64,000 nt of DNA from Methylophilus sp. (GTDB lineage: Bacteria; Pseudomonadota; Gammaproteobacteria; Burkholderiales; Methylophilaceae), in contig NZ_SSGF01000017.1 in assembly GCF_008015755.1 (NCBI RefSeq), positions 23,694 to 87,693 on the forward strand. The letters are read 5' to 3'. Shown in pieces: positions 1 to 8,387 of this stretch. The position numbers were made by a program, and so were the translations under genes. Position 1 is the first letter of the stretch. Each line of letters begins with the position of its first letter. The notes under the pieces are model-generated. The model was not told the origin of the DNA and ran no database searches. It worked only from the letters and a program-made list of their open reading frames with translations.

Positions 1-324
1 AGTTCGGATTACTTAATTCTGAATGATGAGGGTGGACCTTTATCGCATGGCTCTCTAACACAATTATTTATTCGACTTAGAAATGTATATCCGCATGCAT
101 TACCAAAAATATTGTCGCCAAAGGCATTAAGACATACTTACTCTATCGAACTAGAAAGGGAGCTAGAGGCTTCCGGCATGGAATATGAGCGTAGACAGCA
201 GGCTTTAGCATATGCAAGAGGTGACTCAAGTTTGGAGTCACAAAGAGTTTACACGGATGAAGAAATCCATCGGCAAGTTAGAGAAGCCTCTGCCAACTAT
301 CAAAAAAAATTATTAGGGGAGTAG
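1..324 (+). CDS. Tyrosine recombinase, C-terminal part (5' end outside window)
   Basis: The reading frame is open from base 1 and ends at TAG 322-324; only about 107 residues are inside the window. The motif S-P-K-A-L-R-H-T-Y (codons from about 115) matches the H/K-x-x-R-H-T box of integrase-family tyrosine recombinases, and a tyrosine in Q-R-V-Y-T about 40 residues further on is placed like the nucleophile. It is followed 8 bp later by a second recombinase and then a third, so it is probably the first member of a recombinase set that moves the element. An internal ATG at 112 is not a real start, since the frame and the homology continue upstream. Confidence 0.75.
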   Translation, partial: SSDYLILNDEGGPLSHGSLTQLFIRLRNVYPHALPKILSPKALRHTYSIELERELEASGMEYERRQQALAYARGDSSLESQRVYTDEEIHRQVREASANYQKKLLGE

Positions 325-332
325 GTGAGTAC

Positions 333-1931
333 ATGGTATCCCCAATTAGCATAGACAACATTTTTCCGTTCGAAGGAAAAAATCTCCTTGAGTTTTATAC
401 GCGTGAGGGATTCAGTGTAAACATCGAATCTGATATCTGGGTTTTGCCAGTTACTAATAGAGCCAGCAGAATTAACTTCTCAAATATCCAAAATTTGAAT
501 CTCAAAGGTTTAATTAAAGACTTTATTGTTGATCAGGCTTCACGAGTGTCAAGTACCTCCGCGTTGAATTATTTTTTTGAAATATCGAGGTTCATCATCT
601 CTCGTGAAAGAGATTTCAAGCTTTTTAATGATATCTCATCTAAGGAGTTTGAAGAGAGATTAATCTCATTAATCGAGGATGTTATCAATGCAGTAAGAAG
701 AAAACACAAGCTTCATGATTTTTACAGGATACGGGAGTGGTATGTCTGGTGCAGTGAAGTTTATCCAGAAGTAGGGTTTTCTGAATTATATGCAAACCAG
801 TTAGATGCGATGACTATCCCAGGTAATCCTAAAGGGGAAGCTGTACGCATGCAAGATCCTGAATCAGGACCGCTAGACCGGGTGTTGGAATTACCGCTTT
901 TGATTAATGCTTTGAAAGAGGACAAGAGTAATCTTTATATCCATTTACAGCAAAAGGCAGTAATCGCATTATCTTTAGCCTTTGGAAGAAATCCCTCAAA
1001 CCTTACTTATTTACTAGAGTCGGATCTTGAGGATAAAACCTTGGGAATAGGGGGTGAACCTTGTTATTGCCTAAAAATGCCTAGGATAAAAAAAGGGTTA
1101 CTTAATCCAAGAGACGACTTTATTGAAGAGTACTTGAATTCCACATTTGCTGCCCATGTCAAAGCTCTCATTAACGCGCCTAAACCAATACAAATTAAAT
1201 ATGGTGATGAAGAGGATTCAAAAGTAACCATTAACCCGTTATTCATTAACTTGAGCGGGAATAGTTACGCCATAGCTTCAGGTCGTATCGACTGTAAATA
1301 CAATATGCTTTCAACAGGAATTGGTAAGCTTATTAAGGATTTTATTAAACGGCACAATTTAGTTTCACCCCTTACCCAAAAATTGTTACACATCACACCA
1401 CGGAGGTTGAGATACACCTTTGCTACTGGGCTTGTCCTTGAAGGTATTTCATCCAGAGAGTTGGCGAGAGCTCTCGATCACACTGATACACAAAACACGA
1501 CTGTTTATTTTGAGCTTGGTGAAAAAATTGTTGCCCCTTTAGACCGGGCTATTGAGAAAGGTTTTTCTAAAAATCTAAATTATTTCAAAGGAAAAATAGT
1601 GGAAAGTGAAGATGAGGCTATTAATGGGAAAAGAAATGACAAATCTGTTTTCTTTTTTGATGAAAGAAATATTGAAAATCAAGAAATGATTGGAATTTGT
1701 GGGGAAAAGCAGCTTTGCCGACTTGATCCACCCTATTCTTGTTATCTTTGTCCGAAATTTCAACCATACCGTCAAGCGGATCATGAACATGTTCTTAATT
1801 GTCTTATAGCAGGTAGAGAAGAAAAACTTAAGAAGTATGAAAATGCTCGATTAGGAATCCAGTTGGATGAAGTGATCGCTGCTGTATCTCAAGTTGCTAG
1901 GGAGTGTGAAAGGCTAGGGAAAAATGACTGA
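333..1931 (+). CDS. Tyrosine recombinase/integrase, second of the set (532 aa)
   Basis: Predicted phage-integrase-type recombinase. Around residues 356-362 there is P-R-R-L-R-Y-T-F-A-T, a variant of the catalytic H-x-L-R-H-T box, followed by A-R-A-L-D-H-T (second histidine region) and V-Y-F-E with the candidate nucleophile tyrosine near residue 391. The C-terminal 100 residues contain a cysteine/histidine cluster (C-G-E-K-Q-L-C, C-Y-L-C and a later H-V-L-N-C) that could bind zinc; such tails occur in the large recombinases of Tn554-like and other multi-recombinase elements. ATG at 333 follows a GGTGAG-like ribosome site. The 3' end overlaps the next gene by 8 bp, pointing to translational coupling. 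Confidence 0.75.
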   Translation: MVSPISIDNIFPFEGKNLLEFYTREGFSVNIESDIWVLPVTNRASRINFSNIQNLNLKGLIKDFIVDQASRVSSTSALNYFFEISRFIISRERDFKLFNDISSKEFEERLISLIEDVINAVRRKHKLHDFYRIREWYVWCSEVYPEVGFSELYANQLDAMTIPGNPKGEAVRMQDPESGPLDRVLELPLLINALKEDKSNLYIHLQQKAVIALSLAFGRNPSNLTYLLESDLEDKTLGIGGEPCYCLKMPRIKKGLLNPRDDFIEEYLNSTFAAHVKALINAPKPIQIKYGDEEDSKVTINPLFINLSGNSYAIASGRIDCKYNMLSTGIGKLIKDFIKRHNLVSPLTQKLLHITPRRLRYTFATGLVLEGISSRELARALDHTDTQNTTVYFELGEKIVAPLDRAIEKGFSKNLNYFKGKIVESEDEAINGKRNDKSVFFFDERNIENQEMIGICGEKQLCRLDPPYSCYLCPKFQPYRQADHEHVLNCLIAGREEKLKKYENARLGIQLDEVIAAVSQVARECERLGKND

Positions 1932-3948
1932 TGGACGATCTTTTAGACAAGCCAAAGTGGTTGCATTTCTTAGCAAGTTTGATAAGGATAGGGTCAAGAA
2001 TTTTAATGAGCTGATCAAAGTCGCTAAGTGTTTCGAGTTTACTGGTTTTGAAAATGTGAATTGGGAAGATGATCTTTGGACAGTAACAGGAGGGCGCTTA
2101 ACTAAACTTCCAGGTAGAAAAGTTAAGAGTATTAGTATTAAGTTCAAACCGCCAGAAAAATTATGCTTCGATATGACTTCTGAATGGAAAGATGTCATTA
2201 AGGCACTATTTCTACATCGGTTTCATGAGAAAAATCAGTCACTAACGAGCCAGAGGTTCTTTATTACTGCCGTTGTATATATAGCTAACGCTTCAAATGA
2301 GTTAGGGAAAAGTTTAATCTCATTAACGCCAGAGGTGCTCGACAATGCCTGTGTTCTTATTTCGAAACATTACTCGGAAACCACAGCTTATAGTCTTCAT
2401 AAAAATGTCTGTGAATTTGCCGCGCATTGCGACAGTAACAAATTATGCAAAACTTTATTTAAATATAAATATGCAGGTATGAAGCGACCTTCAAAGGTTG
2501 GAGGCTTGGGCGGTGCGATTGACAATGGTATTGACTATGAAGACGCTCAGGATACCGCAGGAGAAAAAATAGTAGCACCAGAGGTATATGCAGTCATTGG
2601 TGAGCTTCATAGAAATGTCCCAAAATTACATAAATACCGGTTATATGTTTTGATGCTAACTTTATTCGCTTGTTTAGGAAGAAGGTTTAGTGAAATTTCA
2701 CTTTTGCCAAATCAATCAATTTCAAGAAATGCCAAGGCATTAGCCTATATAGAATACTTTCCAGAAAAGCAGTATCAAGGCGACACCTTAACTCCAAAAC
2801 GAAAACTCTACTTATATTCTCAAGTAGTTGGCGTTGTTGAGGAGGTTCTTTCTGAGTTAGAAACCTTAACAGCGGCGTCTCGTTCTACAGCGATACAAAT
2901 GCATAAAAATAATGCGGCCGATTTGCGATTTTTGGAAAATATAAATGAGAACCAAAAGTTATATCCTGCCGATCTTAGAGCGCTTGGAATCTCCGATACA
3001 CTTTTGACCTCGACTGGTTGGCTGAGGCAGAAAGATCGTGCTTGGCCTGATTACGACGCAAAGACACTCCAGGGAATAGTTCCTGCTAATGCCATTCACT
3101 TTACCTACGTGAAACATCTGCGAGAATATTGCTCGAAGTATTATGAGGAAACCAGTACATCAGTAATAAGAGTAGATCAATTTGGAAAAGAATATTTTAC
3201 TAAGGATTTTTTATTCATAAGGCCACTAGGAATTTCTAGTGGAACTTATGCACCTTGGTTGGCTACTATTTGCACCCACTCCATGTTTTCAACATTTCAA
3301 AGATATTTAGAAAATCTAGTCAAGGAGTTTGCTTCAAAAAGTTTGAGTGTAAGCTTCACAAGCCACCATTTCCGTCATACCTTGAATACCTTACTTGATG
3401 AGGGTGGTTTGAGTGATTTGATGCAAACACATTGGTTTGCAAGATCTAATCCAGGAGACACCAAAGCGTATCAGCATACTCCCCCGGCAAAGAGGGCTTT
3501 AATGCTACACGAAGCAATTAAAGGTGGGAAGGTGGGTGGGAGATTAGCTGAACAAATTGAAATTTTACCAGTTGAGCTTCATGACGCAATTTTAAAGGCA
3601 CGGATTCAAGCCGTGCATGATGTTGGTCCTGGCCTTTGCATACATCCATTTTCGCAGATTCCTTGTGAAAAGCATTTAGAGTGCTCTGCAGACTGTAAGG
3701 ATTATTTATGGGTTAAGGACGATAAGGCTCGCCTTTCAGAGCAAAAGCGACAATACGCTATTAACTCCTTGGCTTTAGAAACTGCTGAAGCTATACAAAA
3801 ATCCACTAAACCTAAGAAAAGTATTGACTGGATTAATCACACGAAAAAGAAGTTGAAAACGTTAGGCGCACAATTAAATGACAATGGTGTTTTCGACTTT
3901 AACCCTATAGAGTATTTAAAAGAAATTGGTTATGGCAAAGAACTTTAG
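1924..3948 (+). CDS. Large tyrosine recombinase, third of the set (674 aa)
   Basis: The C-terminal half holds S-H-H-F-R-H-T-L-N-T near residues 480-490, a good match to the H-x-x-R catalytic box, then T-H-W-F-A-R and K-A-Y-Q-H with the candidate nucleophile near residue 515. A cysteine cluster after it (C-I-H-P, P-C-E-K, C-S-A-D-C) mirrors the one in the previous gene. The N-terminal 250 residues show no motif I can name and are probably the core-binding region. The ATG overlaps the stop of the upstream recombinase. Size and order (medium, large, then a small partner) resemble TnpA-TnpB-TnpC of Tn554, although here two recombinases precede it. Substrate site unknown. Confidence 0.75.
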   Translation: MTDGRSFRQAKVVAFLSKFDKDRVKNFNELIKVAKCFEFTGFENVNWEDDLWTVTGGRLTKLPGRKVKSISIKFKPPEKLCFDMTSEWKDVIKALFLHRFHEKNQSLTSQRFFITAVVYIANASNELGKSLISLTPEVLDNACVLISKHYSETTAYSLHKNVCEFAAHCDSNKLCKTLFKYKYAGMKRPSKVGGLGGAIDNGIDYEDAQDTAGEKIVAPEVYAVIGELHRNVPKLHKYRLYVLMLTLFACLGRRFSEISLLPNQSISRNAKALAYIEYFPEKQYQGDTLTPKRKLYLYSQVVGVVEEVLSELETLTAASRSTAIQMHKNNAADLRFLENINENQKLYPADLRALGISDTLLTSTGWLRQKDRAWPDYDAKTLQGIVPANAIHFTYVKHLREYCSKYYEETSTSVIRVDQFGKEYFTKDFLFIRPLGISSGTYAPWLATICTHSMFSTFQRYLENLVKEFASKSLSVSFTSHHFRHTLNTLLDEGGLSDLMQTHWFARSNPGDTKAYQHTPPAKRALMLHEAIKGGKVGGRLAEQIEILPVELHDAILKARIQAVHDVGPGLCIHPFSQIPCEKHLECSADCKDYLWVKDDKARLSEQKRQYAINSLALETAEAIQKSTKPKKSIDWINHTKKKLKTLGAQLNDNGVFDFNPIEYLKEIGYGKEL

Positions 3949-4399
3949 ACGCATGACAGATCGAGATGTTGCACAAGTTGTTGCCGAGCTTGACCGTTGG
4001 GCATTAGGGGCATTGGGTTCAAAACTCACGTGGAGTGCGTTAGAGGAAAGATTCCAGTTTAGTCGCCAGTCTTTACAAGCAAAGTCTGCAATTAAGGCCG
4101 CATATTTAGAGGCAAAACAAGCCTTGTCCGGAGGGCTTGTTAAAACAAAGGATCAGGCTATAAAACAAGCTGAAGATTTGCAAGTTGAAATTCGGAGGCT
4201 GAAGTCTGAAGTTGAGGCTAGTAGTCGTAGGGAGAAGATATGGTTGCTAAGGTGGCAGACAATTGCTTTTAACATTCGCAATCAGGGTATACAAATGACT
4301 AATGTAGATAAAAAGCTAAACGGAAAAGTTAACCTGCCGTCAAAAACTGAAACGGCAAAGATACTTAAGCCATTTGAAAAACCCTTGGGTGAGAAATAA
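3932..4399 (+). CDS. Small recombinase-associated protein, TnpC-like (155 aa)
   Basis: A small, basic, mostly helical protein with an N-terminal stretch that could be a helix-turn-helix (W-S-A-L-E-E-R-F-Q-F-S-R-Q-S-L) and a heptad-like segment around residues 70-95 (Q-A-E-D-L-Q-V-E-I-R-R-L-K-S-E) suggesting a coiled coil. Its place after two large tyrosine recombinases matches TnpC of Tn554-like elements, a small helper that affects orientation and efficiency of integration; the assignment rests on position, size and general character. A TTG at 3926 could also start the frame, but ATG 3932 is preferred. The gene overlaps the upstream recombinase by 17 bp. Confidence 0.5.
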   Translation: MAKNFRRMTDRDVAQVVAELDRWALGALGSKLTWSALEERFQFSRQSLQAKSAIKAAYLEAKQALSGGLVKTKDQAIKQAEDLQVEIRRLKSEVEASSRREKIWLLRWQTIAFNIRNQGIQMTNVDKKLNGKVNLPSKTETAKILKPFEKPLGEK

Positions 4400-4442
4400 A
4401 AGTTGCCAAAAGATATGCTTTTAATTGATTAATATTTCGTAA

Positions 4443-4739
4443 GCGCCAATTTCCCCACGCATTACAATTAGCCTCAATATACTTAATACTACCTCATTTC
4501 TGGATGGTATAGAACATGATGCCGCGGATTTAGGCTTAGCGATCGAGCTTTACAATGGTCATTTATTAACTGATGAAACATTACGTCTACGCAATATCAT
4601 GGCAGCTGCTGCAGCCCATTTTGAGTCTAGAGAAGCAATAGATCCACTGAATTTACTAACCCAAGCACAGCCAATGTCGCTGAGCCTAAACATAAGCTCT
4701 AATCAGCGTAACTCTGGAAGAGATTATTACGAAGGATAA
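4443..4739 (+). pseudogene. Open frame without start codon, possible gene remnant
   Basis: The frame is open for 98 codons from just after a TAA at 4440 to TAA 4737-4739, but has no ATG, and no ribosome site, near its beginning. The translation from 4497 on looks protein-like (F-L-D-G-I-E-H-D-A-A-D-L-G-L-A) and ends with N-Q-R-N-S-G-R-D-Y-Y-E-G. The same N/R-rich R-D-Y-Y-E ending occurs near the N-terminus of the next gene. It is most likely the 3' part of a gene truncated at the end of the recombinase block; no family recognised. Confidence 0.3.
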
Positions 4740-4770
4740 TCATTTCAATCTCAAAAGCAGTATATCCATC

Positions 4771-5124
4771 ATGACCAATCAAGCCCAAAATACAAATATC
4801 AATATCGCTGATCAGCAAAGAAATGCTAACCGAGATTACTATGAGCTTAGTTCGGCACCATCCATGAGAGTGTATATGGCAACTCGTTCAGATGATGATT
4901 TAGACCGGGTAGCAGTGACGAATCAGCGGATGTTCAAGTATCGCTTTGGATTGACCACTAATGCGACGGTGCGCTCAAAGATAATTGCAATCAAGAATCG
5001 GTACAATTTAACCGACCTGGAGGTCGAAAAATTGATTAGTTCTGGTCAAATCAGAGTTAAACAGAATCAAGTTTTTGTGATGCCTGACAGTTTATCGCCT
5101 ATTTTGGTTATGTTATTTTACTAG
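4771..5124 (+). CDS. Unknown protein with R-D-Y-Y-E motif (117 aa)
   Basis: Family not recognised. The N-terminal 25 residues are Asn/Gln-rich and end in Q-Q-R-N-A-N-R-D-Y-Y-E, nearly the same as the end of the gene remnant just upstream. Residues 45-100 are charged and predicted helical (D-D-D-L-D-R-V-A, L-T-D-L-E-V-E-K-L-I), and the last 15 are hydrophobic. The ribosome site before ATG 4771 is weak. It lies between the recombinase block and the metal efflux operon and may be part of a decayed accessory gene cluster. Confidence 0.35.
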   Translation: MTNQAQNTNINIADQQRNANRDYYELSSAPSMRVYMATRSDDDLDRVAVTNQRMFKYRFGLTTNATVRSKIIAIKNRYNLTDLEVEKLISSGQIRVKQNQVFVMPDSLSPILVMLFY

Positions 5125-5144
5125 TCATCAGTTTTGTTTGTGGG

Positions 5145-5381
5145 TTGAATATACTCGCTGTCAGCGAAGCCCCCTCATCTCCATGGAAAGTTCTTATAGC
5201 GCTTAGTATGATATTTAGCGTCTGGAGTATATGCATCTACTACACAAAGAAGTTTATGGTGTCGCCTTGGCGAATTCTGAAGCGCTCCGGGATTCTTAGT
5301 GACATACCAGAAATCAATATCTTGGATAGTCTACTAATGCGCTCGTTTGTTGTGGATACAAGTACACATAGTCACAATTAG
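5145..5381 (+). CDS. Possible small membrane protein (78 aa, TTG start)
   Basis: One hydrophobic helix (about residues 13-32, W-K-V-L-I-A-L-S-M-I-F-S-V-W) is followed by a basic stretch and a soluble tail. The only upstream start is TTG with no clear ribosome site. No family recognised, and it could be a chance frame or the remainder of a larger gene. Confidence 0.2.
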   Translation: MNILAVSEAPSSPWKVLIALSMIFSVWSICIYYTKKFMVSPWRILKRSGILSDIPEINILDSLLMRSFVVDTSTHSHN

Positions 5382-5438
5382 GTGTAATACGAATAATAGA
5401 ATTTCGCCATTAGTTGTTACACACTAGAGTTTTATAAT

Positions 5439-5455
5439 TTATTCAAATTGAATAA
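5439..5455. promoter_or_regulatory. Perfect palindrome in the czc promoter region, candidate operator
   Basis: TTATTCAA-A-TTGAATAA is a perfect dyad with 8-bp arms and a one-base centre. It starts directly after a TATAAT hexamer at 5433-5438 and lies 58 bp before the first gene of the efflux operon. The position suits a repressor site. No metal regulator gene is adjacent, so the binding protein would be encoded elsewhere. Confidence 0.45.
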
Positions 5456-5513
5456 TAAATCTATTAACTACTTACTAACATACCCTTATTCTTAGTAGAA
5501 TGAGGATTGAATC

Positions 5514-5885
5514 ATGAAAAACCTTTTCCTTTTACTACTGATATCAATAGTGACACTGCAACCGCTCTATGCGGCTACGGCAGATTTCGCACATATGTTG
5601 AGTTCGGAGAGTACAGAGGACAAAACTATCAATCATATGATTGAGCATTTTGATCATGTTGCACATCACCATGATGAGGATGGCGACTCTCATGAAGATG
5701 AGTCTCAACAATCTGTGGCTCACATGATAGATTTTGAGCACGGCTTGAATTTGGTATCAATACCAATGGCGGCTCCAAAAGTATTACTCAATCAACTGGT
5801 AAGTGCGGTTCCGCTTTACTTCCCAGTGGTTTACTTTAATCCATCTAATTCCCCGCCCTTAAAGCCCCCTTATAAAGCCCTCTAA
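5514..5885 (+). CDS. czcI: CzcI-like His-rich periplasmic protein (123 aa)
   Basis: Small secreted protein at the head of the heavy-metal efflux operon. It has a signal peptide (M-K-N-L-F-L-L-L-L-I-S ... L-Y-A-A, cleavage near residue 20) and a segment dense in His, Asp and Glu (H-F-D-H-V-A-H-H-H-D-E-D-G-D-S-H-E-D-E) that should bind divalent metals. A proline-rich C-terminus follows. CzcI of Cupriavidus sits in the same place, upstream of czcC, and is thought to modulate metal response. Called CzcI-like by position and composition rather than by strong sequence recall. ATG 5514 follows GAGGATTG. Confidence 0.55.
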   Translation: MKNLFLLLLISIVTLQPLYAATADFAHMLSSESTEDKTINHMIEHFDHVAHHHDEDGDSHEDESQQSVAHMIDFEHGLNLVSIPMAAPKVLLNQLVSAVPLYFPVVYFNPSNSPPLKPPYKAL

Positions 5886-5887
5886 GT

Positions 5888-5912
5888 GCCTGGCAAGTAA
5901 TTCTTGCTGGGC
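5888..5912 (+). terminator. Hairpin between czcI and czcC, possible attenuator
   Basis: GCCTGGCAAG / CTTGCTGGGC can form a 10-bp stem (two G-T pairs) around a 5-base loop. No run of T follows, so full termination is unlikely; partial attenuation or RNA processing between czcI and czcCBA is possible. Confidence 0.4.
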
Positions 5913-5952
5913 GCTTTGCACGTTTATTTAATCAACATGCAGGGGCTTTTCC

Positions 5953-7209
5953 ATGATTTTTTCTTCAAAGGTACTGTGCCAATATCGGCTCAGAGCATAT
6001 AACTTACTCATCCATGCAAGCTTGCTTTGCTTCATACAAGCACATGCTGAAGATGTGCCATCATTTGGTGTATTACTGCGCCAAGGACTCTCTCAAGCGC
6101 CTATCTTACTTGAGCAGTCAGCAAATATTCGTGCAGCAACCGCGAATATTCAGCAAGCTAAAGCTTACTTAAATCCTTCTATCAGCGGTCTCAGCGAAAA
6201 CCTAAACACAAGAGCCGACTACATCCAGCATACAGTTCTCTTAACTCAGCCATTCGAAATTGGTGGTAAGCGTGCTGCACGAATCGAAGCAAGATCAAAA
6301 GATTTATTAGTAGCTGAAACACGTGACCAGGAAATACAAGTCTTGTATGCAGCGGAACTCGCTACTGCTTATGCCATGACAGAGGCGATGCATGAGCGAA
6401 TGAAAGTGGCAGAGAATGATATTTCCAGAGCCAACGACGATACCAATGCTGCAAAAACATTAGTTGAGTCTGGTAGGGAAGCAAGCTTACGCGTCTCTCA
6501 AGCTCAGGCAAATCTTTCAGCAGCAGAAGCTGCGTTTCAAGCCGCGGAAGCTAACTTCATAGAAGCAATGGTGCGATTATCCGCATTGGCAGGTTCAACT
6601 TCGACATATACAGGGCTGGGTGAAAGTTTTACCTCAAAAATACTTTCTGAAAATCGTGCAAGAAAAGATGATTCAGAAACTTCACCAGCAATTCGCAGAG
6701 CGCAGGCTGAACATGAGGCCCTACTTTCCCAAGTTACAGTCGAAGAAAAAAGAAGTATTCCAAATATTGAGGTAAGTGCTGGTGTTAGGCACTTCGAGGG
6801 TATCAGCAGCCAGGCTTTTGTGATCGGATTTGGGTCTGCAATCCCGATATTTGACCAGAATAAAGGTGGTATTGCTGCGGCTAATGAAAGAGCCATTGCG
6901 GCGGAAGCTCGCTTGAATGCCACAAAACTTCAAGTTAATGCAAACCTACAGGCAGCCACTGCTCAAGTCAACGCATCAGAGAGGCGACTTAAGGCAGCCC
7001 GAGAAGGTGAGCGCGCAGCTACACAAGCATATCAACTCGCAAAAACTGGGTACGAAGCGGGCAAAACTCCTCTTATAGAGTTGCTCTTTACCCGCAAATC
7101 TCTGACTGACGCAAAACTATCCACCATTGATGCGAGTTTTACATTCGTCAAATCATTGGCAACCCTAGCTACCGCCGAAGGGCGCATCGCATTTGGAGAT
7201 TTTAAATGA
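5953..7209 (+). CDS. czcC: Heavy-metal efflux outer-membrane factor CzcC (418 aa)
   Basis: TolC-superfamily outer-membrane channel of a tripartite metal efflux pump. A signal peptide (hydrophobic residues about 15-28, cleavage after A-H-A) is followed by two long alanine/glutamine-rich helical repeats typical of the outer-membrane efflux protein domain: A-N-I-R-A-A-T-A-N-I-Q-Q-A-K-A-Y near the start and E-R-A-A-T-Q-A-Y-Q-L-A-K-T-G-Y-E-A-G near the end. Length fits CzcC. It overlaps czcB by ATGA, so the two are translationally coupled. It should accept Co, Zn or Cd ions from CzcA/CzcB; the exact metal cannot be read from the sequence. Confidence 0.85.
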   Translation: MIFSSKVLCQYRLRAYNLLIHASLLCFIQAHAEDVPSFGVLLRQGLSQAPILLEQSANIRAATANIQQAKAYLNPSISGLSENLNTRADYIQHTVLLTQPFEIGGKRAARIEARSKDLLVAETRDQEIQVLYAAELATAYAMTEAMHERMKVAENDISRANDDTNAAKTLVESGREASLRVSQAQANLSAAEAAFQAAEANFIEAMVRLSALAGSTSTYTGLGESFTSKILSENRARKDDSETSPAIRRAQAEHEALLSQVTVEEKRSIPNIEVSAGVRHFEGISSQAFVIGFGSAIPIFDQNKGGIAAANERAIAAEARLNATKLQVNANLQAATAQVNASERRLKAAREGERAATQAYQLAKTGYEAGKTPLIELLFTRKSLTDAKLSTIDASFTFVKSLATLATAEGRIAFGDFK

Positions 7210-8387
7210 GTTTCTCTAAGACAATAAAGATCGGTGCTTTACTGGGGCTGACAGCGATTGCTTTTCTATTAGTCGGCTACAAGCTGGCAAGTTGGCAAAA
7301 TCAAAACGTGCCTGCTAAACAAGAAAAAGAGTCGGTGAATTCCAAAGAATCACCCATTGAAACGCCGCTTGAAAAAGAAATTGTGATTCAAGATCAATTT
7401 ATCGAATCATCCGGTATAAAAGTCTCTAAGGCAGATGTGGGACAGGTAAGTAATGAGATATTAGCTCCAGCGCTTGTTTCCACACCTCCCGGCGCTGAAG
7501 CCATTGTCATTGCCAGAGTTGCTGGCACTATCAAGCAAATCTATAAACGCTTGGGAGATACCGTTAAAGCAGGTGAAACCGTCGCGATTGTAGATAGCCT
7601 GGAAGCCACTCGCATGACCGCAGAAAGAAAGTCTGCTATTGCGAAACTAGAACTCGCCAAGAAAGTGTTTGCGAGAGAGTCGATGTTGTTTGAAAAAGGG
7701 GTAACACCTCGCCAGGACTTGGAAGCTGCTCAATCTGAATTAAGTGTTGCTGAAGCTGAGGCCTCAGAAGCTCAGATGCTAATACGAGCTGCGCATATTG
7801 CTCCAGATGGCCATTCAGTCCTTGTTGTTAGCGCGGTGGATGGGAAAATCACTGCTGAGACTGCAACAGTGGGAGCATTTGTACAACCTGAAACATCACT
7901 ATTCAGTATAGCCAACGACAAACAGATCCAAATTAATGCGTTCATCACTGCGCAAGATTTCTCGAAAGTCAAAGTCGGTGACTCTGCCACAATTTTGAGT
8001 CGTAATGATCAAGAGTACAGCGCCAAAGTAAGGTCTATCACTCCGTCAGTCAATGGCTCTAATCAAACAGCCACGGCGATATTAACGCTTGAAGATAAAA
8101 ACACATCGCTAGTCATCGGCGAAGGCGTGCAAGTAAGACTGCATACCGTGTCAGCCAATCAAAGTGACATGATTGTGCCTGAAGATGCTATCCAGAATAT
8201 CGAAGGTAGGGATGTGGTGTTTATAAAAACAAAAGTCGGCTTTAAACCCCATCCAGTAGTCGTTAGCCAACGAGGCAATGGATATGCTCAGATTCTGTCT
8301 GGACTGGACCGTAACCTTTTGGTTGCTACTAAAAATGCTTTCTTGATTAAAGCTGAGATGATTAAAAACGCACCGGAGGAAGATTGA
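7206..8387 (+). CDS. czcB: Heavy-metal efflux periplasmic adaptor CzcB (393 aa)
   Basis: Membrane-fusion protein joining the inner-membrane pump CzcA to the channel CzcC. One N-terminal transmembrane anchor (residues 9-27), a biotinyl-lipoyl-like half (A-R-V-A-G-T-I-K-Q-I-Y-K-R-L-G-D-T-V-K-A-G), a short coiled-coil hairpin around residues 140-185 and a beta-barrel region follow in the usual order. ATG overlaps the stop of czcC; the stop TGA overlaps the ATG of czcA. No N-terminal His-rich metal-binding domain, unlike Cupriavidus CzcB. Confidence 0.88.
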   Translation: MSFSKTIKIGALLGLTAIAFLLVGYKLASWQNQNVPAKQEKESVNSKESPIETPLEKEIVIQDQFIESSGIKVSKADVGQVSNEILAPALVSTPPGAEAIVIARVAGTIKQIYKRLGDTVKAGETVAIVDSLEATRMTAERKSAIAKLELAKKVFARESMLFEKGVTPRQDLEAAQSELSVAEAEASEAQMLIRAAHIAPDGHSVLVVSAVDGKITAETATVGAFVQPETSLFSIANDKQIQINAFITAQDFSKVKVGDSATILSRNDQEYSAKVRSITPSVNGSNQTATAILTLEDKNTSLVIGEGVQVRLHTVSANQSDMIVPEDAIQNIEGRDVVFIKTKVGFKPHPVVVSQRGNGYAQILSGLDRNLLVATKNAFLIKAEMIKNAPEED

